A DNA stretch of 36,383 bases from DASVWH01 sp036389715 (lineage in GTDB: Bacteria; Acidobacteriota; Blastocatellia; Pyrinomonadales; Pyrinomonadaceae), in the NCBI GenBank assembly GCA_036389715.1, contig DASVWH010000136.1, positions 1 to 36,383 on the forward strand, written 5' to 3'. Below the pieces are notes generated by a model. The model saw only the letters and a list, made by a program, of their open reading frames with translations, did not search any database and was not told the origin of the DNA. Every line of letters begins with the position of its first letter. The stretch's first letter is position 1. Of this stretch, positions 1 to 7,346 are shown in pieces. The translations under genes and the position numbers were made by a program.

Positions 1-2
1 CG

Positions 3-371
3 CTCTCCGATTTCGATAATAACGGAACTATGGACATGCTCGTTACCAACTCAAATAATAAGCCCATTTTGTATCAGAATTTCGCGGGACTGAAGAAATC
101 CTGGGTCGAGTTTAAAGTGGCGGGAACGCGCAGCAATCGCAACGGCGTGGGGACGAGAATCAAAGTGACGACTGGCGGCACGTCGCAAATTCGTGAGGTG
201 AATTGCGGCAACGGCTATCAATCACAATCGAGCTTCCGTGTTCACTTTGGCTTAGGGGCAAAAACGAAGATAGATGTCGTGGAGATCAAGTGGCCGAGCG
301 GCTTGGTTGAAACCTACAGGCATGTCGCGGCCAACCGGATTATCAGTCTGACTGAAGCATCATTAAGATAA
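3..371 (+). CDS. C-terminal end of an ASPIC/UnbV (CRTAC1-like) FG-GAP protein, 5' truncated by window edge
   Basis: The reading frame is already open at base 3, so this is the 3' part of a gene that starts outside the window; the ATG at 30 is internal. The visible 122 residues begin with an FG-GAP-type calcium-binding loop (DFDNNGTMD) and then form a full ASPIC/UnbV domain. Its hallmarks are a GVGTRI stretch, GNGYQSQSS, and HFGLG followed by the WPSG turn. Proteins of this family are usually exported beta-propellers. It may be related in function to the complete UnbV at 14053-16044, since both carry the domain, but ASPIC proteins are also common outside enediyne clusters, and this one lies on the opposite strand next to the transporter gene. 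Domain assignment is firm; function is unknown. Confidence 0.85.
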   Translation, partial: LSDFDNNGTMDMLVTNSNNKPILYQNFAGLKKSWVEFKVAGTRSNRNGVGTRIKVTTGGTSQIREVNCGNGYQSQSSFRVHFGLGAKTKIDVVEIKWPSGLVETYRHVAANRIISLTEASLR

Positions 372-423
372 CGCTATAAGGATTGACTCCCGGGGAGCAG
401 CGGCCTGCCTGGCGTGATTATCT

Positions 424-495
424 GTTGTGAACTGCGAACAAGGAAAGTTACCATCCCGGCGCTTGAACGAACGCGCCGCAGCTTACGTTCACAAC
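424..495. repeat. Nested inverted repeat upstream of the RND gene
   Basis: A perfect 9-bp inverted repeat (GTTGTGAAC at 424-432, GTTCACAAC at 487-495) encloses a second 5-bp stem (GGCGC at 458-462, GCGCC at 473-477). The structure lies between the ASPIC stop codon (371) and the transporter ATG (515). It has no T-run, so it is not a classical terminator. It could be an operator or a leader structure for the transporter gene. Confidence 0.4.
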
Positions 496-514
496 TGAGC
501 CGGATCGTTTTCGT

Positions 515-3500
515 ATGCTTCATATCTTAAAGTTTTCCGTACGGCATCCACGTCTGGTGCTGACCCTGATTGGCCTCGTTACCTGCTTATTCTGTTTCTT
601 CATTCCGCGCATCCAACTGCGCCTCGACGGCAGATCATTAATCCCTGCAAACATGCCCGACTTTATCGAGAGTGATAAGGCGGCGGCGAGATTTGGATTG
701 CGCGACTATATCCTGATCGGAGTCGGCAATGAGGAGGCGGGCATCTACAGGCCAGAGAGTCTACAGCGCATTGTGCGCCTTACGGACGAGCTTGCCGGAG
801 TCGAAGGCGTCGTCGAAGGCTCGGTCTACAGCCTCTCCACCGTGCCCCGGCTCAGTGTAGCCAGCGGTCAGATTGATACGCATCCTCTGCTCAGGCATGG
901 AATCGAGTGGGATGCGGAGAAGATACGGGCATTGCGCCGTGAAATATCAACGTCCGGTCTCGACGACGGCGTGCTGATTTCCGTAGATGGCAAGGCCGCG
1001 ATGATTATGGCTCAGGTCGAGACGGGAGCCGACCGCTACCGCGTACTGGAGCGAACGAGAGAACTGATTGGCAGAGAGTCTACCGATGGGGATGCGATCT
1101 ACTTGAGTGGAACGGCGCTAGCCCAGGCCGTGCTCGGCCAATCGAGCGCGCGCGATCTGGCGCGTCTGATTCCGGTAATCATTATTGTCCTGAGCGTCAT
1201 GTTGTTTCTGGCTTTTCGTCATCCGATGCCTGCGCTGCTCTCGTTGACGGAAATCGGCGTGAGCTTGATCTGGATGGCCGGTCTGCTGGGGATGACAGGG
1301 CAGCCGGTCTTTGTTACGACCCTTATTCTGCCGGTGATTCTCATTGCAGTCGGCATTTCGGATGACGTTTATGCGCTCAGCCATTATTTCAGCGAGGCGA
1401 GGCGCACCGACGGCTTATTAGTTGAAGAAACGACGATGTCGGCTTTCAGCAGTGCCGCTCGCCCTATCGCCCTGACCTCTCTTTCAACCATCGTCGGCTT
1501 GCTTTCGATAGCAATTACGAGTCTCAATCCGTTGCGCGTGTTCGGTATTTTCGGCTCCGCGGCAATTCTCTTTTCCACACTGTTCACATTCTCGCTGCTG
1601 CCTGCGCTGCTCATACTTTTCAAGCCGCGCCTGCCCGTCAAAGCAGTCTCACGAGAAACGGGTTGGACTGGCAAAGGGTCTGCGGCCATAGGACTGCTGC
1701 TGGAGAGGATGCGCCCGTGGCGCATCGCCGTCATAGCCTTGATAATTACGGCCTGCGCTGCTTTGCTGACGACACGCTTGAAGGTCGATGACGCTTGGAT
1801 TAAAAACTTGCCGGCGGACAGCGACATCGCGCGCGGCGACAAATTCTTCAACAGCAAATTGGCCGGGACGGTCACGCTTGAACTGATGTTGGACGCTGGG
1901 CAAAGAGACGAATTCAGTAGCGGGCAGGGCGTAAAAGCACTTGGCGAGGTTGAGCGCGCGGTCGCAGGGCTGCCTTACGTGAGCGCTGTGCACTCTTTGT
2001 ACAGCGATGTGGTGCAGGTCAATGCAGCGATAAAAGAGGTGGACTACAAGACCGCGCGGAATGAATTTCAACAGGGCCGCGCCGATTTGAGCAACCGTGA
2101 AACTGAACAAGCTCTGTTGCTGCTTTCGACAGCCCGGCGTCAATTTCTTCGTGAGAACGTTGAAGACACTTTCCGGCGTGCGCGCCTGACTGTTTTCATC
2201 AAGGATGCTGACTATCTCCGCATTGACGGCGTTCTGCGCGCGGCAGCGCAAGCGTGCGCCGATCACGCGCCCGGCTACGGTCTGATTCCTTTCGGTGATG
2301 GCTGGGTCAGTTATCTGACAGTGCGACTGCTTGTGGAAGGACAACTAATCTCGATTCTCCTGGCGTTGCTGACGGACGTAGTTCTTATCACTGTTTTTCT
2401 TAAGTCCCTGCGGCTGGGTGCGATTGCCATCCTGCCCGTAGCTTTCAGCTTACTGGTCATCTTCGCCACGCTGGCGGCCACCGGCACCTCGCTCGGAATC
2501 GCAAATTCTATGTTTGCCGGCATAGCCCTGGGCATCGGCCTCGACTTCTCCATTCACCTGACCACAGCCTACCAGCAAAAGGTCAGGGCGGGCATGGCCT
2601 CAAGTGAGGCACTGGCGCGCACGCTTGAAATCACAGCCCCGGCAATATGTATCAGCGCGATTTCGATCACCGCCGGTTTCGTCGTTCTGACGTTGTCAGA
2701 GATTGCGCCTAACGTCCAGCTTGGTCTAATGATCTGCCTCTGCCTCCTGACTTGCGCGGTCGCCACACTCCTGCTTGTTCCAGCGATGCTGAGGCTCGGC
2801 AGAGAGGGTCGCATTAAGTTATCAACGTTCCGCTTACGTTTGTTGGGAATTGTAATCCTCTCGCTGCTGGCATCTAGTTGTAGCACCAAATCCGTTGATA
2901 TTAACGAGCCTGCTGCGCCGCCGAAAACAGGGAACGCTTCCGCCCTCTCAAGAGTTGAGCTGGCCTGGATCGAGCCTCTGCCGGAGCGCGACGCCCCGGA
3001 TACGACGGCGGTCGTCAACGCTTATAACTCTCGTCCGGTCGGCAGTCCCGGCTGGCGACGTGTTTCGCTGAACTTGATTAATGGAACGGAAATCACGAAA
3101 AGCTTCACGGTTGTTAACGTGTGGAAGGCCAAAGATGACGAAGCGCGCACTCTTTTTTATCTTGAAGAACCGCGTGGTCTGAGCGGCACTAGTTATCTGC
3201 TGATTGAAGGCGGCGAATCCGCGCAGCAACAGGACATGACAGTGCATCTCTTTCTTCCGGCAGGCGAGCGGCGAGTGCTTGAGATTATGCCCGAGAATTT
3301 TGCAGAGGGTCTTCTCGGCTCTGATTTCACTTACGCTGATTTACGAATGCGTCTGCCGACCGGCAGTTTCGAATATCGTCTAATCGGACAGGCAGTTCTG
3401 CGCAATGAACCGGCGTGGGCAATCGAAGCGCGGCCTCTCACGCAGGCGGCGCGGCAATCGGTCGGTTGGAGCAGGGCGCACCTGTACCTCGCGAAAAGAT

Positions 3501-3787
3501 TCCCCTTTTTGCTCGGCGCGGACTATTTCGGGGAAGCGAAACATGCGGGCGATTCTCCGCCGGTCATCAAGCGCCTGCGGGTGGAGAGTTTTAAGCAGGG
3601 TGACGGCACATGGACGCCGACGCGAATGGTGATGTTCGGCAGCGGGGAGAACTCTTCGGTACTGACTTTGAAGGATGCGCGGTTCAACTTAAAAGAGTTC
3701 GATGCGGGTATCCTGACGCCCGCCGAGTTACCGTCGCTGGCAGGCCGCCTCGGCCAAATGGGCGGGGGCGCGGCAGGCGCGCGGTAA
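515..3787 (+). CDS. RND/MMPL-family transporter fused to a LolA-like lipoprotein domain
   Basis: This 1090-residue protein has two parts. Residues 1 to about 770 form a complete MMPL-type RND permease: an N-terminal membrane helix, a periplasmic loop, and a first membrane bundle with the GISDDV motif. The second half repeats this architecture and has the GIALGIGLDFSIH segment. Proteins like this export lipids or hydrophobic small molecules across the inner membrane using proton motive force. Residues 790-1090 resemble the outer-membrane lipoprotein-sorting (LolA-like) proteins often encoded just after such permeases. A perfectly good lipobox (LASSC, Cys789) after a hydrophobic run sits at the junction, so two genes appear to be joined in frame. 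Either the fusion is real or a second translation start (a TTG near 2838 is in frame) makes a separate lipoprotein. It may export the cluster product; that is inference from location. Confidence 0.85.
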   Translation: MLHILKFSVRHPRLVLTLIGLVTCLFCFFIPRIQLRLDGRSLIPANMPDFIESDKAAARFGLRDYILIGVGNEEAGIYRPESLQRIVRLTDELAGVEGVVEGSVYSLSTVPRLSVASGQIDTHPLLRHGIEWDAEKIRALRREISTSGLDDGVLISVDGKAAMIMAQVETGADRYRVLERTRELIGRESTDGDAIYLSGTALAQAVLGQSSARDLARLIPVIIIVLSVMLFLAFRHPMPALLSLTEIGVSLIWMAGLLGMTGQPVFVTTLILPVILIAVGISDDVYALSHYFSEARRTDGLLVEETTMSAFSSAARPIALTSLSTIVGLLSIAITSLNPLRVFGIFGSAAILFSTLFTFSLLPALLILFKPRLPVKAVSRETGWTGKGSAAIGLLLERMRPWRIAVIALIITACAALLTTRLKVDDAWIKNLPADSDIARGDKFFNSKLAGTVTLELMLDAGQRDEFSSGQGVKALGEVERAVAGLPYVSAVHSLYSDVVQVNAAIKEVDYKTARNEFQQGRADLSNRETEQALLLLSTARRQFLRENVEDTFRRARLTVFIKDADYLRIDGVLRAAAQACADHAPGYGLIPFGDGWVSYLTVRLLVEGQLISILLALLTDVVLITVFLKSLRLGAIAILPVAFSLLVIFATLAATGTSLGIANSMFAGIALGIGLDFSIHLTTAYQQKVRAGMASSEALARTLEITAPAICISAISITAGFVVLTLSEIAPNVQLGLMICLCLLTCAVATLLLVPAMLRLGREGRIKLSTFRLRLLGIVILSLLASSCSTKSVDINEPAAPPKTGNASALSRVELAWIEPLPERDAPDTTAVVNAYNSRPVGSPGWRRVSLNLINGTEITKSFTVVNVWKAKDDEARTLFYLEEPRGLSGTSYLLIEGGESAQQQDMTVHLFLPAGERRVLEIMPENFAEGLLGSDFTYADLRMRLPTGSFEYRLIGQAVLRNEPAWAIEARPLTQAARQSVGWSRAHLYLAKRFPFLLGADYFGEAKHAGDSPPVIKRLRVESFKQGDGTWTPTRMVMFGSGENSSVLTLKDARFNLKEFDAGILTPAELPSLAGRLGQMGGGAAGAR

Positions 3788-3790
3788 GAG

Positions 3791-4240
3791 CTATCGCCCT
3801 TCATCAATCTGATTCCTCAGCGATTCAAGGGCTTCGCTCCAAGCTCTCTCAAACCACTGACGAGCATCGTCCCACTCCGGCGTGTCCCCCCAGCCAGTGT
3901 GTATCAAATGCACTTCGGTCGTTTCGGGTGATGGAAGAAAAAAGATTGTAACGTGAGTCAGCGGGCGGGCTACGTTCATAAAATGCCGGAACGGCTCTGG
4001 GCCTTTCCAATCGAAGGCGATGAGCTTGTCGGGCTCGAAAGCGGTTATCCTACATCCCAAAGTACTATTCTTCTCTCTTTCCCCTGCGTCCCAGAAAAGC
4101 TCGTATTTGCCGCCCGCTTTTGGCTCGACCTCTGCATCTTTGGCGAGCCAGCCGGTGAGGTGTTCGGTGGCTGTGAACTTTTGAAAGGCTTCGGCAGCCG
4201 TGCAACGCAACGTGACCGAACGGTGAACGATGTTGCTCAT
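3791..4240 (-). CDS. SRPBCC/AHSA1-type (Bet v 1-like) small protein
   Basis: The protein has 149 residues with the familiar AHSA1/SRPBCC layout. An N-terminal strand with R-S-V-T-L is followed by AAEAFQKFTATEHLTGWLA, then GGKYELFW, a central FEPDKLIAFDW strand, and a C-terminal helix beginning around WFERAWSEALESL. The fold is a helix-grip cavity that binds hydrophobic ligands. Members act as stress-related co-chaperone-like proteins, lipid or polyketide binders, or cyclase-like enzymes. It starts 18 bases after the haloperoxidase homologue ends and is presumably co-transcribed with it. It converges with the transporter gene, with only three bases between the two stop codons. A ligand-binding or resistance role for the cluster product is possible but unproven. 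Confidence 0.8.
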   Translation of the reverse strand: MSNIVHRSVTLRCTAAEAFQKFTATEHLTGWLAKDAEVEPKAGGKYELFWDAGEREKNSTLGCRITAFEPDKLIAFDWKGPEPFRHFMNVARPLTHVTIFFLPSPETTEVHLIHTGWGDTPEWDDARQWFERAWSEALESLRNQIDEGR

Positions 4241-4258
4241 CCTGATTCTCCGCGCGAC

Positions 4259-5830
4259 TCATACCATAATCTTTGTGCCGTCAAACTTGGTCAGCGTGAA
4301 TCCTTCAAACGGTTCGGCGTAAGTGTTGCCCTCTTCGGCCAACAGCCGAATAGCAAGCTCTTCGCCCATCCTGTTCGCTTCAAATCCGTCATGCCAAAAG
4401 TGAACACCGGACATGTTGCGTCCCCAGGTGATGTTGTGCGCGAGTTTGTTGAGCTCGCCACCGACGGTCAGCGCAGGCCCGTCTATGCCCGCCCTGTAAG
4501 GCTCAAGCGCAGTACCTGTGCGGTTCGGCTTAACGCAGAGAAAATCCGGCAGCGGAAAATCTTCTTTGAACCATGACTTAAGCAGCGTCACGCCCACACC
4601 TGCGGCCATCCCATGCCCTGCGGGGAAAGAGGGGTGCGTCGGCGAGCCAAAGCTAAATTCCTGTGGCAGCAGGTACGTGCCCTTTCCCAGGTTTCTCTTC
4701 TTATTGACGCGTTCGTTATATTTGAAGACTTTGTCCAGCACCTTAGAGCTCAAGAGGCTCGCATGAAAGGGATAGGTCGCGGCCTTCGTCAGATGGTTGT
4801 GGATGCGCCCGCTGAGGGCTTCGGGTCTGAGGAAGCGATGCACCAGCCATTTCTGCACGCCGGCGTGCGGGACCGGGCCGACGTGGCCGAGCAGTGTAAT
4901 CAGATGACCCAGCCCGAATTTTGTGAAGGGAGACTGGGCGCGGCTTCTCTTGTAAGGATTACCGTCGTCAAGCGCCACCGGGTCAAGCGCGAACATAAAC
5001 AGCACGACCTTGAAATAAGTCGTGAAGAGAAGGCTGGCGTCGGCCACCCAACCCATGTCGCGTGCGTTGCGAATGTAGCGCGGCTTCTTTTCCAGTTCCT
5101 CATTGACGGGCTCAGTCCCGGTCGGGAAGCCGCGCTGCGCCGCCAGCCATTCGTCATAAGAGGTCAAATAATCAACGTCTTTGATGGGCATCAGGATTTT
5201 CTGCGTCACTGTTGCGCCATCGAAGGTATAGTCGTGAAGTAAGAACTGGGAAATGATGGGGCCATCCATCGTGCCCGGATAGCCGGAACGAAAGAGTGTG
5301 TGCGGCGTGACGGTGCTCGTCTTAGGGTCTTTGAAGCCGCGAAAGCCGGGCATGTTCGAAAGGTCTTTCGCGGCTTCGCTAACCAGCGGGTGTGTCTCAT
5401 AGTCAGCGAAGGGCACGTCACGCAGCAGTGCCATCCAATAGAGTTCGACCATCTCGGCGGCGAGTTCAGGGCTGTTGAAGTTGGGCGGCGGCGTCGCCGC
5501 GATGGCATGCGAATCCGGCCCCTGAATGCTGAAGGATTGACCGCCCATGGTTCCCTTAAGCTTCTTCGTGCCTCCGAGCGGGATGGAATCGAAATCGTCG
5601 AAGTTATTTGTCCTGACCGCAAAGAGCAGCGCGTCGTAAGCGTTCTTGTCAACTTCTCCGAGTTGGCTGTGCGGCAGACACTTTGAGTAGTTGGCGATGC
5701 GATTGGGATACAGCTCTTCGTCGCCGTTTGACTTATGAATGATAAGCTCGCGCCGTTTCTCGTTCATCGCCGCCTGATTACGTATTTCAAAGGCAAGCTG
5801 GCGTCGCTGCTGCGCTTCCTTCTTAGTCAT
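4259..5830 (-). CDS. Vanadium-dependent haloperoxidase (bromoperoxidase-type) homologue
   Basis: The 523-residue protein belongs to the PAP2/vanadium haloperoxidase superfamily. Cofactor-site residues of the algal and cyanobacterial bromoperoxidases can be placed with exact spacing. Lys327 and Arg335 lie in QKWLVHRFLRPEA (K+8=R), Arg471 and His477 lie in GRNMSGVH (R+6=H), and His406 lies in FPAGHG. His399, seven residues before His406, corresponds to the histidine that marks bromoperoxidases; chloroperoxidases have Phe there. The serine of the usual S-G-H motif is Ala404 here, so vanadate binding or activity may be altered. The family oxidises halides with peroxide. No signal peptide is evident. 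The start is supported by AGGAG nine bases before the ATG. It is encoded beside an enediyne cassette, so halogenation or oxidation of a polyene or aromatic intermediate is a reasonable hypothesis. Confidence 0.85.
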   Translation of the reverse strand: MTKKEAQQRRQLAFEIRNQAAMNEKRRELIIHKSNGDEELYPNRIANYSKCLPHSQLGEVDKNAYDALLFAVRTNNFDDFDSIPLGGTKKLKGTMGGQSFSIQGPDSHAIAATPPPNFNSPELAAEMVELYWMALLRDVPFADYETHPLVSEAAKDLSNMPGFRGFKDPKTSTVTPHTLFRSGYPGTMDGPIISQFLLHDYTFDGATVTQKILMPIKDVDYLTSYDEWLAAQRGFPTGTEPVNEELEKKPRYIRNARDMGWVADASLLFTTYFKVVLFMFALDPVALDDGNPYKRSRAQSPFTKFGLGHLITLLGHVGPVPHAGVQKWLVHRFLRPEALSGRIHNHLTKAATYPFHASLLSSKVLDKVFKYNERVNKKRNLGKGTYLLPQEFSFGSPTHPSFPAGHGMAAGVGVTLLKSWFKEDFPLPDFLCVKPNRTGTALEPYRAGIDGPALTVGGELNKLAHNITWGRNMSGVHFWHDGFEANRMGEELAIRLLAEEGNTYAEPFEGFTLTKFDGTKIMV

Positions 5831-6020
5831 CGAGATAGTCTCCTATGATAATTCGATAGGGAATCTGTTGAAAGGCAAATCTTATGGGCTGCCATAGACA
5901 GCCAATCGTATTTATCAAGTCGGTGCAGACGTTTCTTCTTCCAGATTGCTCTTTTGCGCACCGGCCTTTCGACTTGCAACGGATGAGCACAGGGGCGAAG
6001 GAGGTTTCCGCTCCGTGCGG

Positions 6021-6866
6021 CTATCGAAGCGACAGGGAGCTTGTGAGCAGCAAGGGCAAAGAAATCAGCAGCGGCGGGTCTGTCAGTCGCATCGGGCGCA
6101 ACAGGATATCGGCCAGCCCGTGCGCTCTGCCTTTCCGCACAATGATCGGACTCTCCCCGACGCCGACGTATAGAGACTTACGTTCAGGCAGCAGGTATGA
6201 CAAAAGGTCTGTTGATTTTGGCAACACGGCGGCCAGTAGATGATAAGTTCCGTCTGAGACGCCGCTGATACTGTAGTTGCCCGGTCGTGCTAACAGAGTG
6301 CCACCGGCGGGTTGGCCTTGCGGAATGTGGCCTGCGAAGAGCCCGACCAGGATGAGCCCTTCGACTGAAGCTGGCGCAGTAACAACTCCTTTGATACAGG
6401 GCTGATCGGCATTGCCTCGCGGTCGCTCAAGGAAACGCGCGCAAGAGGTTTCCAATGAAGCCATAGTGACGCGTTCGCTGGAGCGCCGAAACTGGTGAGG
6501 CGATAAACCGACAAGCTGCGTGAAGCGCGTCGTGAAAGTTCCGAGGCTGTTGTAGCCGACCTCATAGCACACTTCTGTGACGCTCATGGAGGTGGTCAGC
6601 AGCAACTGCTTGGCCGCAGCGAGCCGCAGCGCGCCGAAGAATTTGGCAGGCGGCAGACTCGTGATTTGATGAAAGACGCGGTTAAAGTGAAACGGGCTGA
6701 TGTAAGCGATGCGCGACATCTCAAGCAGTGAAGTGGGTTCCGACAAGCGTTCGCTAATGGTCGCAATCACGCGCTCGACCGCCTGGCGTCGGAACATTAA
6801 CGTCTCTTCACGGCACGCTGTCGTCGAGCCGAAATCGGCAAACGAGGTGATGCGTTCATCAATCAT
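6021..6866 (-). CDS. AraC-family transcriptional regulator with C-terminal beta-sandwich domain
   Basis: The 281-residue protein has the two helix-turn-helix units of AraC/XylS regulators near its N-terminus, at about residues 30-130. The first runs through SLLEMSRIAYISPFHFNRVF. The second contains VTEVCYEVGYNSLGTFTTRF and the typical GLSPHQFRR end. The remaining 150 residues form a beta-rich region (GNYSISGVSDGTYHLLA and similar strands) resembling carboxypeptidase-regulatory-like sandwich domains, placed after rather than before the DNA-binding part. GGGAG seven bases before the ATG supports the start. It begins 54 bases after the thioesterase gene on the same strand and is probably in the same transcript. 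It is therefore the best candidate for the cluster's own regulator. Its ligand is unknown. Confidence 0.88.
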   Translation of the reverse strand: MIDERITSFADFGSTTACREETLMFRRQAVERVIATISERLSEPTSLLEMSRIAYISPFHFNRVFHQITSLPPAKFFGALRLAAAKQLLLTTSMSVTEVCYEVGYNSLGTFTTRFTQLVGLSPHQFRRSSERVTMASLETSCARFLERPRGNADQPCIKGVVTAPASVEGLILVGLFAGHIPQGQPAGGTLLARPGNYSISGVSDGTYHLLAAVLPKSTDLLSYLLPERKSLYVGVGESPIIVRKGRAHGLADILLRPMRLTDPPLLISLPLLLTSSLSLR

Positions 6867-6920
6867 GCTAACGCTCCCTTTTGCGGCTGGTCGCTCTTGT
6901 GCTCATCCGGCATCGTGCCG

Positions 6921-7346
6921 TCACGCCGCATACTCGCGCAAAGCTTCGCGTAATTGCTCGGGCACGGGCGAAGGAAACATCTTCTCGCCCTTGCGCTGCA
7001 TACATGCGACCTGCTGTTCACCTCTCGCGACAAGCTCTTTGTCACCGCCGGGTGAGAGACGCCAGTATTCGAAAACCATCGTGATGCGGTTTTGCGTTAA
7101 TTCGCGTAGAGACATGCGGATGACGAGTTCGTCGAAGGCGGAGAGTTCCGCAAAATATTCACAGGAGACGCGTGTCGTCACCAACGCCAGCCCGCCTTTC
7201 AGCGCCTCTACTACTTCGGGCGCATAGTCGCGCAGAAACATTTCGCGGCAGCGTCCCTGCCAACGAACGTGATTCGCGTAATACACGTTACCGACCATGT
7301 TTGTCTCTTCAAATCCTACTATGTGGCGGTACTCATAAGCTCGCAT
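6921..7346 (-). CDS. Enediyne-type hotdog thioesterase (DynE7/CalE7/SgcE10 family)
   Basis: A 141-residue acyl-CoA-thioesterase-like hotdog protein that hydrolyses the completed polyene from the ACP of the enediyne synthase. The N-terminal part follows the enediyne family closely: VGFEETNMVGNVYYANHV, then RWQGRCREMF, LALVTTRVSCEYFAEL and the later RGEQQVACM. Asn and Arg in the GNVYY...RWQGR segment match positions conserved in CalE7/DynE7, which lack the acidic residue of other hotdog thioesterases. I chose the ATG at 7346, which shares one base with the PKS stop (TGATG); a GTG three bases earlier is also possible. GGGAAAA lies upstream inside the PKS gene. The one-base overlap indicates coupled translation with the synthase, as expected for partners working in equal amounts. 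Confidence 0.95.
   Translation of the reverse strand: MRAYEYRHIVGFEETNMVGNVYYANHVRWQGRCREMFLRDYAPEVVEALKGGLALVTTRVSCEYFAELSAFDELVIRMSLRELTQNRITMVFEYWRLSPGGDKELVARGEQQVACMQRKGEKMFPSPVPEQLREALREYAA

Noticed and set aside
1649..2344. 231-residue minus-strand frame
   Set aside because: It is antisense to the RND permease; low resemblance to any protein and no start signal.
6863..7045. 60-residue minus-strand frame between TE and the AraC gene
   Set aside because: It overlaps the thioesterase in another frame and lacks its own ribosome site and any family resemblance.
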